64,000 bases of DNA from Gracilimonas sp040904925 (GCA_040904925.1 JBBDSP010000016.1:1-64000); one strand, 5' to 3'; positions 9,418 to 19,403 are shown, counted from the stretch's first letter. Numbers and translations: made by a program. Notes: generated by a model not told the origin, from the letters alone.

Positions 9418-9891
9418 GTGAAAAAACTACAGGCGAATAATAAGGCTCTTTATTATAGTATTTTGATGGCTTCGGGATTTTTGTTTTATGCGGCATTGGG
9501 GCCCGGGCTCTTTGATTCAACCGGTTCTTTCACTTATACAAGCTGGCAATATCAGGTCTTTGATATTCTATGTCATCAGGATGAACTCCGGTCTTTTGAT
9601 ATTTCGGGAACACAAATGGCAGTTTGTTCCCGCTGTATAAGTATCTATGGATTTTTCTTTTTTGGCTTGTTGATTTTGCCAGTATATGTTTGGTTTAATC
9701 CGATAACACAAAAAAAAGAAATGGGGTGGTTAATTGTCTCTATTCTTTTAAATTTAATAGATGTATTTGGTAACTATTTTGAAATCTGGACGAATACTCA
9801 TATATCCAGGTTTTTGCTGGGTGGTGCTTTTGGTATAGCATTAGCATTATTTTTGAAAAACGAATTTTTCACACTTAACAAATCAGAATAA
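9418..9891 (+). CDS. DUF2085 membrane protein
   Basis: Small integral membrane protein of the DUF2085 family with four predicted helices. The family hallmark is visible: CHQDELRSFDISGTQMAVCSRCISIYGF, here a Cys-His-Gln stretch near residue 44 followed by a CSRC pair near residue 61, which suggests metal or redox binding. Starts at GTG 9418, three bases after the thioesterase stop, and ends one base before the next ATG. Function of the family is unknown. Confidence 0.8.
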   Translation: MKKLQANNKALYYSILMASGFLFYAALGPGLFDSTGSFTYTSWQYQVFDILCHQDELRSFDISGTQMAVCSRCISIYGFFFFGLLILPVYVWFNPITQKKEMGWLIVSILLNLIDVFGNYFEIWTNTHISRFLLGGAFGIALALFLKNEFFTLNKSE

Positions 9892-9892
9892 A

Positions 9893-10438
9893 ATGGAAAA
9901 CGAACAGGTACAACCAAGTTACTGGAATTCAGTGATCATAGCCTCATTATTGACGGCTATCATAATAACCGCATTTTCACTAATCGGGGGATACATGACG
10001 TTAGGGACTGAGCCTTCGGGATCATTCTTCAGCTCAGCTCAGTTGTTTGGTACTATTGGCTGTCTGGTAGGTGCGCTTGGGGGATTGTTTGCTAACTGGC
10101 ATTACGTCAAAGAGAATAAAGTTACCTATAAGATCGGTAAAGGAGCTCTTATTGGATTGTTTGTTGGATTGGTCGCTACGATCTTTTCAGTAATCATAGG
10201 ACAGATATGGAATGTTCTTGATCCGGGTTATCAGGAGGCTTTGATCGAGTGGAATATTCAAAACCTTGAGGCTATGCAAATGCCGGCTGAAGCCAGAGAG
10301 CAAGCCATTGCCGGATTTGATGATCCTAACTCCCTGTCCAACATTGGACTTCAGGCTTTATTTACCTTTATAGGGCTAGGTATTGTAAATGTAATCTCAG
10401 GCTTAATCGGCGCAAAAGTTTTCGCATCAGAAGAATAA
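9893..10438 (+). CDS. DUF4199-like membrane protein
   Basis: 181-aa protein with four hydrophobic segments (residues about 14-34, 48-68, 80-105 and 155-175) separated by a short hydrophilic loop containing a predicted helix (about 120-145). The layout resembles DUF4199 proteins common in Bacteroidota. The ATG at 9893 follows the upstream stop by one base and the next gene starts 9 bases after its end, so it sits inside an operon. No enzymatic motif was seen; function unknown. Confidence 0.7.
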   Translation: MENEQVQPSYWNSVIIASLLTAIIITAFSLIGGYMTLGTEPSGSFFSSAQLFGTIGCLVGALGGLFANWHYVKENKVTYKIGKGALIGLFVGLVATIFSVIIGQIWNVLDPGYQEALIEWNIQNLEAMQMPAEAREQAIAGFDDPNSLSNIGLQALFTFIGLGIVNVISGLIGAKVFASEE

Positions 10439-10447
10439 AAGGATTGA

Positions 10448-11398
10448 ATGAATCAGCAGGAAGATACTTCATCACAGAGTGAGTACAACGAGATATATGA
10501 GGATAATCAGCCGGCTCCATGGGTAGAACGTAATGGTTTTGCTCATTGGGCTATGGCAATAGCATGGGTGTTTGTAGCACTTATTGCTTTTAACATTGTG
10601 GGTGCGGTAGTAGGAGTGATCGGGGTTTTGGCGACCTCCGACAGTTTTGATATTGAAACTATGACAGAGCAGTTATCAAGTAATTTTGATATCCTGTTTC
10701 TTGCCAATTCATCAGGACAGATACTTATAATGGCGCTGGCTACTTTGCTTGTCGTTAGGTTACATGCTGTTAAAGGATCTCGTAAAGAATTCTTGAGGCT
10801 GAAGCTTTCCAAAAACGTATGGCATGTTACAGTGATCGGCGCTCTGCTTTTTATAGCTGCACAGCCTACCATACTGTTTTTAGGATGGTTGAATTCATTT
10901 GTACCTGTACCACAGGCAATGGCCGAAATGCAGGAAACCATGGCAGAAATGATCTCCAGTTTTCTCCGCTCAGACAATGTACTGCTAATGGGTGTTTTCC
11001 ATATTGGAATAGTACCTGCTGTTTGCGAAGAGATCATGTATCGGGGATATGTTCAGCGGGCATTTGAGAAAAGCTGGGGTATAGTTGCTGCGATTCTGAT
11101 CTCCGGGGCGATCTTTGGAGCCTATCATTTACAGATCTCTAACTTTCTTCCTCTTGCCACGCTCGGAGTTTTTCTGGCTTATCTAACTTATATTTCTGAC
11201 AGCTTGATCCCTGCTATGGTGGCTCATTTTGTAAATAATGGCGGACAAGTAGTGGCCAGTAATTTCTATCCCGAAATGTTAGACCAAAAGATAACTAAAG
11301 AAATGGATCTCCCTATATTTTTGGTTATAGTAAGTATAGCAGCTACTATGTTTCTGTTATATTATTTATACCAGCTTAAAATAAAAGAGGATAGTTGA
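10448..11398 (+). CDS. CPBP family intramembrane glutamic endopeptidase
   Basis: CAAX-protease/bacteriocin-processing (CPBP, Abi) family membrane protease. About eight hydrophobic segments are visible. The catalytic motifs are present: VCEEIMYRGYVQRAF (EExxxR, about residues 195-205), then SGAIFGAYHL (the conserved histidine) and LIPAMVAHFVNN (second histidine). The N-terminal 30 residues are acidic and cytosolic. A Shine-Dalgarno-like AAAGGA precedes ATG 10448. The stop codon overlaps the next ATG (TGATG), indicating translational coupling. Substrate unknown. Confidence 0.9.
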   Translation: MNQQEDTSSQSEYNEIYEDNQPAPWVERNGFAHWAMAIAWVFVALIAFNIVGAVVGVIGVLATSDSFDIETMTEQLSSNFDILFLANSSGQILIMALATLLVVRLHAVKGSRKEFLRLKLSKNVWHVTVIGALLFIAAQPTILFLGWLNSFVPVPQAMAEMQETMAEMISSFLRSDNVLLMGVFHIGIVPAVCEEIMYRGYVQRAFEKSWGIVAAILISGAIFGAYHLQISNFLPLATLGVFLAYLTYISDSLIPAMVAHFVNNGGQVVASNFYPEMLDQKITKEMDLPIFLVIVSIAATMFLLYYLYQLKIKEDS

Positions 11399-11679
11399 TG
11401 AGTTTTTTTTCTGATTCCCCAAGTCCAAACGATATTGATAACTGGGTCTGTGTTCTTGAAAGAAATACCGATCTGGAAATTGAAATGGCCAAAAATTACT
11501 TATCCAACCTCAAAATCCCATCCAATATCTTGTCCAAACGAGATTCGGCTTACAGTCTGAACATTGGTGAAATGGCTATGGTATACCTTTACGTGCCAAA
11601 AGAATTTGAAAAAAAAGCCCGAAAAGCCTTAGCTGAACTTGAAGATGAAAATCCGGATTTTAATACTGAAGAGGAATAA
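11398..11679 (+). CDS. DUF2007 domain protein
   Basis: 93-aa soluble protein. The ATG at 11398 overlaps the upstream TGA (TGATG) and is preferred to the TTG one codon earlier. The sequence WVCVLERNTDLEIEMAKNYL, followed by short strands and MVYLYVPKEFEKKARKAL, fits the DUF2007 putative signal-transducing fold (a ferredoxin-like domain comparing two positions). No catalytic residues; function unknown. Upstream of cdsA in the same operon. Confidence 0.75.
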   Translation: MSFFSDSPSPNDIDNWVCVLERNTDLEIEMAKNYLSNLKIPSNILSKRDSAYSLNIGEMAMVYLYVPKEFEKKARKALAELEDENPDFNTEEE

Positions 11680-11691
11680 AGGAGATCTGGT

Positions 11692-12513
11692 TTGAATGAA
11701 CTTCTAAAACGCATTTTATTTGCAGTTCCCGCCGCACTTTTATTTATCTACATAACCTGGCTGGGCGGATGGTATTTCAAGATCTTCATTATTATCATCG
11801 GCTTTTTTATTCAGCAAGAAGTGATGCGACTGATGGCCGGGTCAGGCAATCCAACCGATCAGTATTTTCCATATACTATAGGTTTGTGGGTGATGCTACT
11901 CCCTTTCATCCCTTTTGCTGTAGAGATCGGTTTAGGGATTCTTTTATTATTCATAGCTATCCAAACTTTCAATACTTCAGAACAAAGTATTACAATATTA
12001 AGCTCCTCATTTTTTGCGGGATTGTATGCCCCGATCGGACTTTTAACTCTGATGCTTTTGCGCGATACGGGTACTTATGAAACAGGCTTTGTCCTCACTA
12101 TGGCAACAGTGTTTATGGTGTGGGGCGGTGATATCTTTGCCTACTTTGGAGGAAGATCATTTGGGAAGAGAAAGCTCGCACCCGATATAAGCCCCAATAA
12201 AACTTGGGAAGGCTTTTTCTCAGGATATGCAGGTTGTTTTGCAGGATTAGCCATCGCGATCTATGCTTTTCCTTTTGAGACCGATCTTACCCTCAGCCTT
12301 GCACTTCCTTTGATCTTATTTGTAGGGACTTTTGGCCCAATCGGCGACCTCATCGAAAGTAAAATAAAGCGAAAAGCAGGGGTGAAAGATTCTTCCAACT
12401 TGTTGCCGGGCCACGGTGGTTTTTTCGATCGATTTGATGCCTTATTGTTGGCAGCTCCTGCAGTATATATTTATGTAAAGCTGATTCAGGAATTTGGATA
12501 TGTCACGTTTTGA
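11692..12513 (+). CDS. cdsA: Phosphatidate cytidylyltransferase
   Basis: Makes CDP-diacylglycerol from phosphatidate and CTP, the branch point of phospholipid synthesis, in the inner membrane. Seven or eight hydrophobic segments and the C-terminal signature are visible: FGPIGDLIESKIKRKAGVKD, then LPGHGGFFDRFDALL, containing the metal-binding aspartates. The start is TTG 11692 with an AAAGGAGA ribosome site ending 7 bases before it; an ATG at 11696 is out of frame. The 3' end overlaps the next gene by 14 bases. Confidence 0.95.
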   Translation: MNELLKRILFAVPAALLFIYITWLGGWYFKIFIIIIGFFIQQEVMRLMAGSGNPTDQYFPYTIGLWVMLLPFIPFAVEIGLGILLLFIAIQTFNTSEQSITILSSSFFAGLYAPIGLLTLMLLRDTGTYETGFVLTMATVFMVWGGDIFAYFGGRSFGKRKLAPDISPNKTWEGFFSGYAGCFAGLAIAIYAFPFETDLTLSLALPLILFVGTFGPIGDLIESKIKRKAGVKDSSNLLPGHGGFFDRFDALLLAAPAVYIYVKLIQEFGYVTF

Positions 12514-13525
12514 GGTCAAGTGGGAGATCATCCCATTAAAACTAAAAGAAGTTTTTACCATTTCACGGGGATCAAGATCTGAAGTACAAAACGTATTTCT
12601 TTCTATTTCAAAAGATGGAATTACAGGATTTGGAGAAGCAGGACCTAATGCCCGATATGATGAAACTGCCGACAAAGTTGTATCAGATCTCGAAGTCATT
12701 CCCCATAGTTTTTTTGATAAGATCTCTTCACCCGCTGAATTAGTAAAGAGAATAGAAAGCCTGGATCCCGAACCGGTTCAGTCCGCTAAAACAGCGATAG
12801 AAATGGCTTGGCTGGATTGGTGGGCTAAATCACAAAAAAAATCATTGTGGAAGTTGTGGGGTGAAAATTCCCCGGTGACGCCCATTACTTCATACACTAT
12901 AGGTCTGGATAAACCTGAAAAAATGCAGGATAAGATCAGAGTAGCATCAGAATATCCGGTATACAAAATTAAATTAGGCACCGAGCATGACCGTGAGATC
13001 ATAGAGGCCATCCGAGAGGTTACAGACAAACCTCTCCGTGTGGATGCAAACGAAGGATGGAAGACTCTGGATCAGGCCAGGAAAGAGATCAGTTTTTTAG
13101 CCACTCAAAATGTAGAATTGATCGAACAACCCATGCCGGCTTCAGAGTTTGAAACAATGAAGAAATTGAAAGAATGGTCGACGTTACCTTTAGTTGCGGA
13201 TGAAAGTTTTATTGGCCATGAAAGTTTGCAGGAGATATCAGAAGCTTTTCATGTTATCAATATTAAACTGATGAAAATAGGCAGCCTTATAAAAGCTAAA
13301 AAGGTTACAGAAGAGGCACATGCATTGGGCATGGAGGTAATGATAGGCTGTATGATCGAAAGTTCGCTGGCAAATGCTGCCGGAGCATTGATTGCGTTGA
13401 ATGCTGAATATGCTGATCTGGACGGCCACTTGTTGATCTCGAATAATCCATTCAGTGGATTGAAGGTACAGGATTCAGGCCGGTTAAAATTATCAGACGA
13501 TCCGGGGTTTGGGGTTTCAAAGTGA
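12500..13525 (+). CDS. Dipeptide epimerase (enolase superfamily)
   Basis: Likely L-Ala-D/L-Glu-type dipeptide epimerase, used in murein peptide recycling. Enolase-superfamily residues are in order: the catalytic KxK (YKIKLGTEHD), metal ligands in LRVDANEGW, LIEQPMP and PLVADES, and the second lysine in VINIKLMKIGS. The C-terminal barrel end (GCMIESSLANAAGA, YADLDGHLL) matches the epimerase branch. The ATG at 12500 is chosen over a TTG two codons upstream; either overlaps cdsA. At about 341 aa it is normal length. Exact dipeptide specificity is not determinable here. Confidence 0.88.
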   Translation: MSRFEVKWEIIPLKLKEVFTISRGSRSEVQNVFLSISKDGITGFGEAGPNARYDETADKVVSDLEVIPHSFFDKISSPAELVKRIESLDPEPVQSAKTAIEMAWLDWWAKSQKKSLWKLWGENSPVTPITSYTIGLDKPEKMQDKIRVASEYPVYKIKLGTEHDREIIEAIREVTDKPLRVDANEGWKTLDQARKEISFLATQNVELIEQPMPASEFETMKKLKEWSTLPLVADESFIGHESLQEISEAFHVINIKLMKIGSLIKAKKVTEEAHALGMEVMIGCMIESSLANAAGALIALNAEYADLDGHLLISNNPFSGLKVQDSGRLKLSDDPGFGVSK

Positions 13526-13582
13526 ATGCTTTCCGTTGAATAATTGGTTTATCTTTTAAATAACGATAGGAAATACAGATTT

Positions 13583-14479
13583 ATGAATATTCTCATAACC
13601 GGCGGAACCGGATTTATTGGCGAAGAGCTGAGAACCTTACTACTAAAAGAAGGTCATAACTTGGTGATAATTACGCGTAGTCCGAAAAAATACGAAGATG
13701 AAAATGCCAAAAATCAGCGATTTATATCCTGGGATGATGACCTCGCAGCCGAAATGAATGATGTGCATGCGGTGATCAATCTTGCCGGAGAAAACTTATT
13801 TGGGCAACGATGGACGGATGAGGTTAAAAGCCGAATTATGAGTAGCCGCATAGAATCCACAAAACAGCTTGTTGATGCGATGCGGTCAGCAGAGGAGAAG
13901 CCTAAAGTATTTGTATCCGCTTCAGCATCGGGTATTTATGGAGATCGTGGTGAAGATGTACTTGATGAAGAAGCCTCAGTTGCGGACGATTTTTTAGCTG
14001 AAGTCTGTGAGGCCTGGGAAAGTGAATCACAGAAAGCCACAGAATTTGGAGTTCGGGTGGTAAATCCAAGAATTGGAATTGTGTTGGAAAAAGGTGGCGG
14101 AGCACTGGAGAAAATGATCCCCCCATTTAGGTTTTTTATTGGAGGTCCTATTGGTACCGGTGATCAATATATGAGTTGGGTTCATCGGCAGGATCTGTGC
14201 GAAGCCCTTATCTTTCCTATAGATCATAAAGAACTGACCGGAGCTTATAATGTATGTTCTCCAAATCCGGTTACAATGAGTGAATTTGCAAGAATATTGG
14301 GAAATGTAATGAACCGGCCATCGATGTTTAAAGTGCCTGAATTTGCTCTGAGTATTGTTCTTGGAGAAGCAGCAAAACCGGTGACCGACAGCATAAGGAT
14401 GCAGCCCAAAAAACTACAAGTCAGCGGGTTTGAATTCCGTTTTGAAGAACTTGAAGAAGCCTTAGCTGATATCTTATAA
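13583..14479 (+). CDS. TIGR01777 family NAD(P)-dependent epimerase-like oxidoreductase
   Basis: SDR-type protein of the YfcH/SulA-like TIGR01777 family. It has the Rossmann motif at its start (MNILITGGTGFIGEEL), the family block VINLAGENLFGQRWTDEVK, SRIESTKQLVDAM, SASASGIYGDRG and WVHRQDLCEALIF. The frame is open 13 codons further upstream, but ATG 13583 puts the GxxGxxG motif at the N-terminus as usual. Physiological substrate unknown. Its stop is followed immediately by a heptad-type inverted repeat. Confidence 0.88.
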   Translation: MNILITGGTGFIGEELRTLLLKEGHNLVIITRSPKKYEDENAKNQRFISWDDDLAAEMNDVHAVINLAGENLFGQRWTDEVKSRIMSSRIESTKQLVDAMRSAEEKPKVFVSASASGIYGDRGEDVLDEEASVADDFLAEVCEAWESESQKATEFGVRVVNPRIGIVLEKGGGALEKMIPPFRFFIGGPIGTGDQYMSWVHRQDLCEALIFPIDHKELTGAYNVCSPNPVTMSEFARILGNVMNRPSMFKVPEFALSIVLGEAAKPVTDSIRMQPKKLQVSGFEFRFEELEEALADIL

Positions 14480-14480
14480 A

Positions 14481-14565
14481 AGGTTTTAGGTGTTAGAGGC
14501 AAGGTGTTAGTTTTTTAAAAAATCAACAAAAACTAACACCTAAATAATCATGTCTAAGATCTAAT
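14481..14565. repeat. Heptad repeat inverted pair, TTAGGTG type
   Basis: Between two convergent genes. The left side reads in steps of seven (AGGTTTT, AGGTGTT, then two more units to 14510). The right side, read on the minus strand, also steps in sevens (TTAGATC, TTAGACA, and TTAGGTG next to the loop). The inner parts, AGGTGTTAG at 14502-14510 and CTAACACCT at 14533-14541, pair as a hairpin flanked by T and A tracts, so it can also act as a bidirectional terminator. The right arm runs into the stop codon of the minus-strand gene. Confidence 0.7.
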
Positions 14566-17194
14566 TTGCTTCTCTATTGATCGTCCAGCACCGTAAACCT
14601 TCACGGGTTTGGGCAATAAGCTCCATTCTTCCGTCTCCGGTAAGATCAGCAATAATCGGGTATTTCATACCAGAAGTAGGGAGACCGAATAAACGCTCAT
14701 CGGTAAGAATTTCCCACGCAAACAATCGGCCGAATTCAGCAAGTGCTAACAGTTCATTATTGAGATCAGAATTTATGTCGGCAAGTTTTGGAATGAAGGT
14801 ATTAGAACCAGGCTGGCCTAAACTCTTGGTAAATCTCAGGTCTCCTTCTTTATTATACAGAAAGATTGAGCCATTCGAACTTTGGGTAACAAAAACATCC
14901 TCCCTGTAAAAGTCGGTAGAATCTTTTAGAAGTACATTTTCTTCAACCCTTACAGAGGTAAGTTCACTGTTGGCAACATAAAGCGATCGGATGGCAACAG
15001 AGTCTTCTTCGATGGTAGTGCCAACTGAATCAGAAAAAACAGGATTCATACCAATGGAATACAGGTAACCGTCAGCGGCACTTGCTATAACCTGATCATC
15101 ATATATAACAGGTGAACCCGTAAACCTGGCATTAACAAACTTGGGATAGCCAGGCCTGGCATTTCCACTTCGAAGCCAGCTGTGTAATGTATTTTCAGAA
15201 AACGCCCAGATAGACCAGATATCATTCTTAATTTCAAAAACCGGTCTTGAGGTAACGGTAGTATTGGTGTTTTGTGGCCAGCCTCTTACATTTTCACCCC
15301 GTCCGTCCAATACGTGTACTTTTCGGTCTTCAGTAGCCACAACAATCTCAGGAACACCATTTCGGAGTATATCCTGAACTAACAGCGGAGAAGTGATCTG
15401 CTCACCCATCTCAAGTGGAAAACGGGGGAGTAATTCTCCATTCTCATTCCATGCAAATATCTTTGAACCGGCTGCAAGAAATACGATCTGCTGATTATTA
15501 CCATACCAGTCATATAACTGAGGCCCGCCAACCGGGGCTAATCCATTGGTTGAAGTTTGCATTACCGTGGTGCCGTCTACTGCAAGGCCGAATACGCGCC
15601 CGTCCCGGGTAGAAAAAATAACCTCTTGAGCACTGCTGCCAATAATATCTCCGAGTATAGGTTCTCCACTAAGTTCAAAGTTTGACAATGGAAGTACCCA
15701 AAGTTCTTCATATGGAAGTGAGGAGCCTTCTTTTGAATAGGTATTTAAGGAGAAGTCGACCGCATTATCTTGAGCAGTCATGGTCATTGATATGATATCA
15801 AAACGACTTAGTATGCCACCTGCAGAATTATCGGGCTTTAATTTTGGAGTGATATATTGCAAGAACTCATTTGAATTACTCCATACGAATCCACTAACAG
15901 CTTCAGGGAATTCATTTCTAATGCCGGAATAAGTATCATCATAATAAATTACACGACGTCGAATTCGGTCGGCATTTACACTTTCTGAAAGTCCCTTTCT
16001 TTTAGCGATCACAGCGACATCACTTGAAAAAGAGAGATAGAAATCACGTAAAGTGCTCAATTCGGATCCGATCAGCTCAGCCATAATACGGCTGCTCATT
16101 TGATAGGAGTTATCAGATCTGTTAACGACACCCATTCTTACCAAGTCATTAAGTTGACTTCGTAATTCACTGGTATTTAAAACTTTTCGCATGAATAAAA
16201 ACTCACCGGTATTCATTAAACCTGATTGCGGAAATGCCTCAAAGGCAAACTCATTGCTTAATGTATTGGCCAGCCCTTGATAGGTTTCAAGATCATTCAA
16301 TAAAAGAGAGTCTAAGGGGGTTATGATGCCATCAGCAGGCTCAGCCGGTACCGATATGGGGGGTAATCTTAGAATGGCAAAACCGGCGGCATTACTTGCA
16401 ATATGCCGATCTAAAGTAATAGGAGTATTTTCGTATGAAATGGCGTCAACCAAAACAGAACGGTTTTCAAGAAGCTGGATTTGACCGGAAAGCTGAATAT
16501 TGTCGGATGTATCTGCTGGCGCATCCATTTTCAATGAAACCGGAGTGGAGCCCTCAAATTTGTTCATAATTGCGGGACGATTACTGACCAGTGAAAATTG
16601 TTCTACCCACTTGTCTAATTCAGGAGTATTTAAAACTAAAGTAGAGGGTTCCGGGTTTTCATCTAGTTGGATTGAAGGAGCCTGCCCTAAATAGGCTCTT
16701 ATTGAATTCTCGAGCAGTAAACTTGATTCTGAAAGTATAAGATGATCTCTTACTTGTGCAGCAAAAATATTTTGCCTGTTAAAAAATAGCTTGTGAATGG
16801 TAAGCCCGTTAAATTCATAATTGTTTTGCGTGAATGGCTGATAAAAACGTGGCGCCCATTTTTTTAAATTCTCTCCGGGAGCATCGGCAACCCAAAGAAT
16901 ATTTGAAGAGGTGGATGTGGTGGGATTTAAAGCTAAAGCCTTCACCTGAAGACGATCACTTACTTCTGAGTCTAAACCTGCTATTTGTTGAATAGCTGAG
17001 GGAGTGAGGTCATCAAGATAAGAGGCATACTCTTTGGTAACTATATCCTGTACATTTAATCCCTGTTCAGGAACTACGACAAAAGTTGTATTTTCAGGAA
17101 TTAATGCATGCCAGTCTTTATTAGGAACAGAAGAACAACTGGTAAATAGGCTGACAATAAAAAAAGTAATTAAGATCTGAATAAAGCGTTGCAT
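14561..17194 (-). CDS. Large lipoprotein with C-terminal beta-propeller
   Basis: 877-aa putative outer-membrane lipoprotein: the N-terminus has a hydrophobic stretch and lipobox LFTSC with Cys at residue 20. Residues about 30-500 form an unrecognised domain rich in strands, somewhat like DUF3352-type proteins. Residues about 515-870 contain propeller blades (EVIFSTRDGRVFGLAVDGT, IFAWNENGELLPRFPL, KVHVLDGRGENVRGWP, FLYNKEGDLRF, LFAWEI) and end with GDGRMELIAQTREGL, as in PQQ/VCBS-like repeats. ATG 17194 is used; a TTG lies one codon upstream. Transcribed alone, divergent from the BatA-like gene. Function unknown. Confidence 0.75.
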   Translation of the reverse strand: MQRFIQILITFFIVSLFTSCSSVPNKDWHALIPENTTFVVVPEQGLNVQDIVTKEYASYLDDLTPSAIQQIAGLDSEVSDRLQVKALALNPTTSTSSNILWVADAPGENLKKWAPRFYQPFTQNNYEFNGLTIHKLFFNRQNIFAAQVRDHLILSESSLLLENSIRAYLGQAPSIQLDENPEPSTLVLNTPELDKWVEQFSLVSNRPAIMNKFEGSTPVSLKMDAPADTSDNIQLSGQIQLLENRSVLVDAISYENTPITLDRHIASNAAGFAILRLPPISVPAEPADGIITPLDSLLLNDLETYQGLANTLSNEFAFEAFPQSGLMNTGEFLFMRKVLNTSELRSQLNDLVRMGVVNRSDNSYQMSSRIMAELIGSELSTLRDFYLSFSSDVAVIAKRKGLSESVNADRIRRRVIYYDDTYSGIRNEFPEAVSGFVWSNSNEFLQYITPKLKPDNSAGGILSRFDIISMTMTAQDNAVDFSLNTYSKEGSSLPYEELWVLPLSNFELSGEPILGDIIGSSAQEVIFSTRDGRVFGLAVDGTTVMQTSTNGLAPVGGPQLYDWYGNNQQIVFLAAGSKIFAWNENGELLPRFPLEMGEQITSPLLVQDILRNGVPEIVVATEDRKVHVLDGRGENVRGWPQNTNTTVTSRPVFEIKNDIWSIWAFSENTLHSWLRSGNARPGYPKFVNARFTGSPVIYDDQVIASAADGYLYSIGMNPVFSDSVGTTIEEDSVAIRSLYVANSELTSVRVEENVLLKDSTDFYREDVFVTQSSNGSIFLYNKEGDLRFTKSLGQPGSNTFIPKLADINSDLNNELLALAEFGRLFAWEILTDERLFGLPTSGMKYPIIADLTGDGRMELIAQTREGLRCWTINREAN

Positions 17195-17300
17195 CAATAA
17201 GAGAAAATAAACTGTTTAAGATATTATTCTGTAAAGGCTAAGTTCCGGAAGGTGAAAAAGTTCCGTTATAAAATTAAAGGTAACATTTTTTGAGTGCTAA

Positions 17301-19403
17301 ATGAGTTTTCTGAATCCAATTTTTTTATTTGCATTGATTGCTGTAGGATTGCCCCTGTTGATTCATTTATTGAATCTTAGGCGTCCGCAGAAGGTAGCAT
17401 TTTCTACCTTAGCCTTTTTTCGGGAGTTGAAAAATACAACTATTCGGCGTATCCGCATCAAAAAATATTTATTACTGTTATTACGTCTTGCTGCTATTGC
17501 TTGTTTTGCCATGGTTTTGGCAAGACCTTTTTTATCCCCGGGCTTATCGGGTGGCAGCAATGCTCAGGCGCCCACCCTTAACGCTATTTTGCTAGACAAT
17601 AGTATAAGCATGTCGCGTATCGGTACTCAAGGACCTTTATTTGACTATGGAAAAGATATAATCAGAGAGATCGATGAATCTGCAAAAGATGAAGATCGTT
17701 ATATGCTTCAGCTGACAAATGGTGAGGGAGAGTTCAGCAGTATATTAAGTCGTGCAAATATGCAGAAGACTCTGGAATCAGTTGAAATAAAGCCGGCCGG
17801 CAACTTCATGGGAGATCGTCTGCAGGAATTAATTGAGTCAGTACGTGAAGCTCCGTATCAAAACAAGAATATTTTTATTATTACAGATGGGCAGCTCAGT
17901 CAGCTTCAACGACTTCAGGATCGTGAATTGGATGATATTTCACTTACCGTTATCGATGTTGGAGATGTTGAGGTCCAAAACACGGTAGTAACTGATATAA
18001 GCACTTCTACGAACATGATAGGTGCAAATATCCCTTTTATCCTGAATGTTGAACTGGCGAACAGAAGTAATTTCAATGCAGTCAATCAATTCGTTACAGC
18101 AGAGTTTGGTGGGCAAAATGCGGGGCAATATTCTGTAGCTCTTGAGCCAAATGAACGGAAGACCTTTACCTTTGAAGTAACCCCATCAGAAACCGGATCA
18201 GCAAAAGGAAAGATCAAGATCGAAGGTGACGAGTTTCAACGGGATAATGAATTTTATTTTACAGTACAGGTTCCCGAGACCCGCAATATCCTTTGGATAA
18301 ATGAAGGGAATTCTGATCCTGAGCTCATTTCCTACACAGGTACCGTACTTCGCGTGGCCGGCGAAAATGATGCTCAGCTTTCCTACCGTGAAGCAGACTT
18401 CGGTTTTTTGGAAACGGCAGATCTCAGTGAGTTCAATGCTGTAATATTAGATGGTGTGGAAAACATTCCTGAATATAGTTTTCAGCCCCTGCAGGATTAT
18501 GTGCAAAATGGTGGAGGAGTAATGTTCTTTCCTTCTGAAAATGGTGATATAAGTAACTATAACAGTCTTTTTTCTCAATTCAATGCTGGCAGATTTGGAG
18601 GGATTCAGGGAGATTATGCCTCTTTCAATTCTGTAACAACAGCAGATGAATTGCTCGAAGATCATCCTGCATTTACGGGTCTATTTGAACGTGAACAAAA
18701 TGAACAACTTCGCTTTACCAGTCCTGATATCTATTACTATTTGAAATTACTGAAGCCAAGTTCAGGAACAGGATTTGACCTGATGACGATGAATAATGGA
18801 GATGTGTTGGTCTATGAAAAACGATTTGGCGAAGGTTCTTTGACTGTCGCAGCGATCGGTAACGATCCCGGATGGTCAAATTTCCCAATAAAACCATTAT
18901 TCGCCCCTTTTTATTATCGGTTACTGCTGTACTCTGCTTCATCTGATCAGGGAGGATTTGTTAATCACCAGTTAGGGAATTCTTTTACATGGAGAGGGAA
19001 TATTGATGGTGAAAATGCCGTTATAGAAACCGAAGGAGATGTTATCAAGCCTTCGGTGGATGTAGTTCCATCCGGTATGCGCCTCAGTTATCCGGCACAA
19101 GAATGGGAGCCGGGTTGGATAACCATCACAGATGGAGACCAAGCCTATGTTGTTTCAGTAAACCTGAGTTCTGATGAATCAGATTTCACTTCGACAGATC
19201 AGGATATGTTAGAAGATTTATTGGAAGAAGCAGATCCGGCGTGGGTCTCAGCCGGTGATCTTGGAGAAGATGAGTTGCAAAATGAGATACAGGCCTCAGG
19301 CTTTGGACGTGAAATATGGAGCTGGTTTATGTTGGCAGGCTTGTTATTTTTAGTGACAGAATCATTGGTTTCAATGTGGTATAAAGCCGAGACAATAAGT
19401 TAA
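17301..19403 (+). CDS. BatA-domain protein with von Willebrand A-like region
   Basis: Membrane-anchored protein: the N-terminal BatA domain (MSFLNPIFLFALIAVGLPLL then LNLRRPQKVAFSTLAFF) has two helices (about 5-25 and 55-78). A vWA-like domain follows with a MIDAS-type AILLDNSISMSR near residue 95, then IFIITDGQLSQLQ. The C-terminal part resembles a glutamine-amidotransferase-like fold (LSEFNAVILDGV, YVQNGGGVMFFPS) and ends in another helix (SWFMLAGLLFLVTESLVSMW). Such proteins are widespread in Bacteroidota next to MoxR/Bat genes, but none are present here. It overlaps the next gene by one base. Role unknown, probably envelope. Confidence 0.85.
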   Translation: MSFLNPIFLFALIAVGLPLLIHLLNLRRPQKVAFSTLAFFRELKNTTIRRIRIKKYLLLLLRLAAIACFAMVLARPFLSPGLSGGSNAQAPTLNAILLDNSISMSRIGTQGPLFDYGKDIIREIDESAKDEDRYMLQLTNGEGEFSSILSRANMQKTLESVEIKPAGNFMGDRLQELIESVREAPYQNKNIFIITDGQLSQLQRLQDRELDDISLTVIDVGDVEVQNTVVTDISTSTNMIGANIPFILNVELANRSNFNAVNQFVTAEFGGQNAGQYSVALEPNERKTFTFEVTPSETGSAKGKIKIEGDEFQRDNEFYFTVQVPETRNILWINEGNSDPELISYTGTVLRVAGENDAQLSYREADFGFLETADLSEFNAVILDGVENIPEYSFQPLQDYVQNGGGVMFFPSENGDISNYNSLFSQFNAGRFGGIQGDYASFNSVTTADELLEDHPAFTGLFEREQNEQLRFTSPDIYYYLKLLKPSSGTGFDLMTMNNGDVLVYEKRFGEGSLTVAAIGNDPGWSNFPIKPLFAPFYYRLLLYSASSDQGGFVNHQLGNSFTWRGNIDGENAVIETEGDVIKPSVDVVPSGMRLSYPAQEWEPGWITITDGDQAYVVSVNLSSDESDFTSTDQDMLEDLLEEADPAWVSAGDLGEDELQNEIQASGFGREIWSWFMLAGLLFLVTESLVSMWYKAETIS

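Noticed and set aside
10543..11037. 164-codon minus-strand frame opposite the CPBP protease
   Set aside because: Antisense to a clear membrane protease with catalytic motifs; no family resemblance.
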